29,846 nt of DNA from a virus: positions 1 through 29,846 of the IMG/VR virus record IMGVR_UViG_3300010370_000163. One strand, 5' to 3'. The notes beneath the pieces are model-generated. The model was not told the origin of the DNA. It ran no database searches and saw nothing but the letters and a program-made list of their open reading frames with translations. Made by a program: the position numbers and the translations under genes. Below are positions 28,612 through 29,846 of the stretch, piece after piece. How positions within the stretch are numbered: position 1 is the first letter of the stretch; every line of letters begins with the position of its first letter.

Positions 28612-29809
28612 CTAAGAAATCATGCTCCCTGCCAGTCGCCTCATTCACTGGCTTGATACGCGTCAACTTCTGAAATCGAGCACAAATCACATCAACATAC
28701 TTCGGATCAAGTTCCATCAAATAAGCGACACGGTTCGTCTGATACGCGGCAATCAGCGTTGAACCAGAACCACCAAACAAATCCAAAATCTTTCCCTTGA
28801 CACTGGTAGTTGAAGTGATTGCCTGTGCGGCCAACGCAACAGGCTTTTGTGTTGGATGAACATACGAAGATGCAGAATCTTTACCGATACTCCAAACGGA
28901 GCCAATCCTCTTCCCATAAAGAGACATGCCTTGATTCCACACCAACGCCAACTCAAAATCTGTTGAAAAGGTCTTTTCCAAATCTCCGATTCCGCCACCA
29001 CCCTTATCCCAAATCACAACATTGGTCGGATACCCAAGAGCAGAAAGTTTCTCAATCCACTCAGTCATAACTTTCCAACTCGTCCAAATGAACACCCAAC
29101 CATTGCACACATCCATCACCACAGGCGCAATGTCCAAAAAAGCATCATCATTCTTTAGAACCTCAAACTTCTCGCTTTTGATTCTCATGTTGGACTGATA
29201 AGAAACACCGTATGGCGGGTCGGTAAATACCATGTCGGCTTTCGCACCAGCCATCAACTTCTCCACATCGGTCGGACTCATCGAATCGCCACACATCACC
29301 CGATGCGAACCCAAAAGCCACACATCACCAGGCACCGACTTCGCCAACACCTTCTCGGGCACATCATCCGGGTCACCATCCAAAGGCAACACATCTGGCT
29401 CCAACGAAGCCACAAGTTCCGCCACCGATGCCTCATCCCAACCCGACGCCTTCAACAACTCAGGATCCACAGACCCAACCTGCCCAATCAAATCAGCCAA
29501 TGCCGCCTCGTCATAATCACCAAGCTCAGCCGTCCGATTATCCGCCAACGCAAACGCCTTCGACGTCGTATCGTCATCATCCACCCACACCACCGCCACC
29601 TCAGCCCAACCCAACGCCTGCGCAGCCTGCAACGTGTGATTCCCTGCAATGACCACCCGGTCGGACCGGCGAGCCACAATCGGCTTCCGCTGACCAAACG
29701 CATCCAGCGACCTCTTAACGGCTTCCACGTTCCCTCGACGCGGGTTGCCAGGCAGCAGGCGGAGTTTGTCCACGGCAAAGGCAAGCGGAACCAGATCGGC
29801 GGCAATCAT
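28604..29809 (-). CDS. ParB-domain DNA methyltransferase fusion
   Basis: The 401-residue protein joins two domains. Residues 10..90 are a ParB/Srx-like fold: LLPGNPRRGNVEAVKRSL, RVVIAGNHTLQAAQALG, ALADNRTAELGDYD. Residues 150..385 are an amino-methyltransferase of the DPPY type. DPPYGVSY (197..204) comes before the SAM-binding LDLFGGSGST (342..351), which is the beta-class order. Such fusions methylate adenine N6 or cytosine N4 in DNA. The codons in the middle, where the target recognition part lies, are noticeably AT-richer than in the neighbours. No cognate restriction gene is in the window, so host-restriction evasion or packaging-site marking is likely. Confidence 0.88.
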   Translation of the reverse strand: MIAADLVPLAFAVDKLRLLPGNPRRGNVEAVKRSLDAFGQRKPIVARRSDRVVIAGNHTLQAAQALGWAEVAVVWVDDDDTTSKAFALADNRTAELGDYDEAALADLIGQVGSVDPELLKASGWDEASVAELVASLEPDVLPLDGDPDDVPEKVLAKSVPGDVWLLGSHRVMCGDSMSPTDVEKLMAGAKADMVFTDPPYGVSYQSNMRIKSEKFEVLKNDDAFLDIAPVVMDVCNGWVFIWTSWKVMTEWIEKLSALGYPTNVVIWDKGGGGIGDLEKTFSTDFELALVWNQGMSLYGKRIGSVWSIGKDSASSYVHPTQKPVALAAQAITSTTSVKGKILDLFGGSGSTLIAAYQTNRVAYLMELDPKYVDVICARFQKLTRIKPVNEATGREHDFLDG

Positions 29810-29846
29810 GGAAACAGCCTAGTTTCGCGACTGCGCACACGCCACA

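Noticed and set aside
1-29846. tRNA genes, integrase, attachment sites, immunity repressor
   Set aside because: No cloverleaf-like sequence, recombinase motif or repressor-like gene was seen on either strand. A tRNA search tool would be needed for a firm negative.

Overview
The window is a contiguous piece of a tailed double-stranded DNA phage genome, or of a prophage with the same layout. It is GC-rich. Every gene I can support lies on the minus strand, so transcription runs from high to low coordinates. HK97-type head genes, a long tape measure protein, a tail tube protein and a frameshifted tail assembly chaperone indicate a siphovirus. The host is most likely an actinobacterium. The main reason is a WhiB-family regulator (3888..4196) with the full four-cysteine pattern, a family restricted to Actinobacteria and their phages. 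Frequent GTG starts and TANNNT-like -10 elements fit this. I see no integrase, excisionase, immunity repressor, tRNA, CRISPR array or insertion sequence. The window starts and ends inside the genome, so lifestyle and genome ends cannot be decided.

Layout in the direction of transcription. (1) Packaging and portal: ParB-domain/DNA methyltransferase fusion (29809..28604), small and large terminase, a 50-residue membrane protein and the portal. (2) Adsorption block between portal and protease: a small beta-rich protein, a 786-residue collagen-like, glycine-rich fibre, a short protein and a family 2 glycosyltransferase. (3) Head: a mosaic HAD-domain protein, prohead protease and major capsid protein, followed by a strong hairpin. 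(4) A sugar-modification island inserted between major capsid protein and head-tail connector: a GT-B glycosyltransferase whose 5' end shows a reading-frame switch, two more glycosyltransferase-like genes and a SAM methyltransferase. (5) Tail: connector, tail terminator-like protein, tail tube, assembly chaperone with a textbook -1 frameshift signal, a gp10-like protein, an out-of-place primase-like gene, tape measure, minor tail protein and fibre. (6) Lysis: two holin candidates flanking an M15 endopeptidase, and later a Sec-exported lysozyme-like protein. (7) DNA metabolism and small early-type genes: HTH-like protein, Mre11-like phosphoesterase, WhiB, Holliday-junction-resolvase-like nuclease, Cas4/RecB-like exonuclease, a possible ssDNA-binding protein, a DUF6378/MazG-like protein and several small unknowns.

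Genes are packed with ATGA, GTGA or TGATG overlaps, so most translation is probably coupled. Long gaps are absent. The only non-coding stretches above 100 bases are at 4981..5134, 18160..18283 and 19475..19592. Each carries a hairpin or a promoter-like element. The most interesting features are the glycosylation/methylation island inside the virion operon, the frame switch at its first gene, the frameshift signal of the chaperone, the multi-module HAD protein beside the capsid protease, and the primase-like gene just before the tape measure gene.
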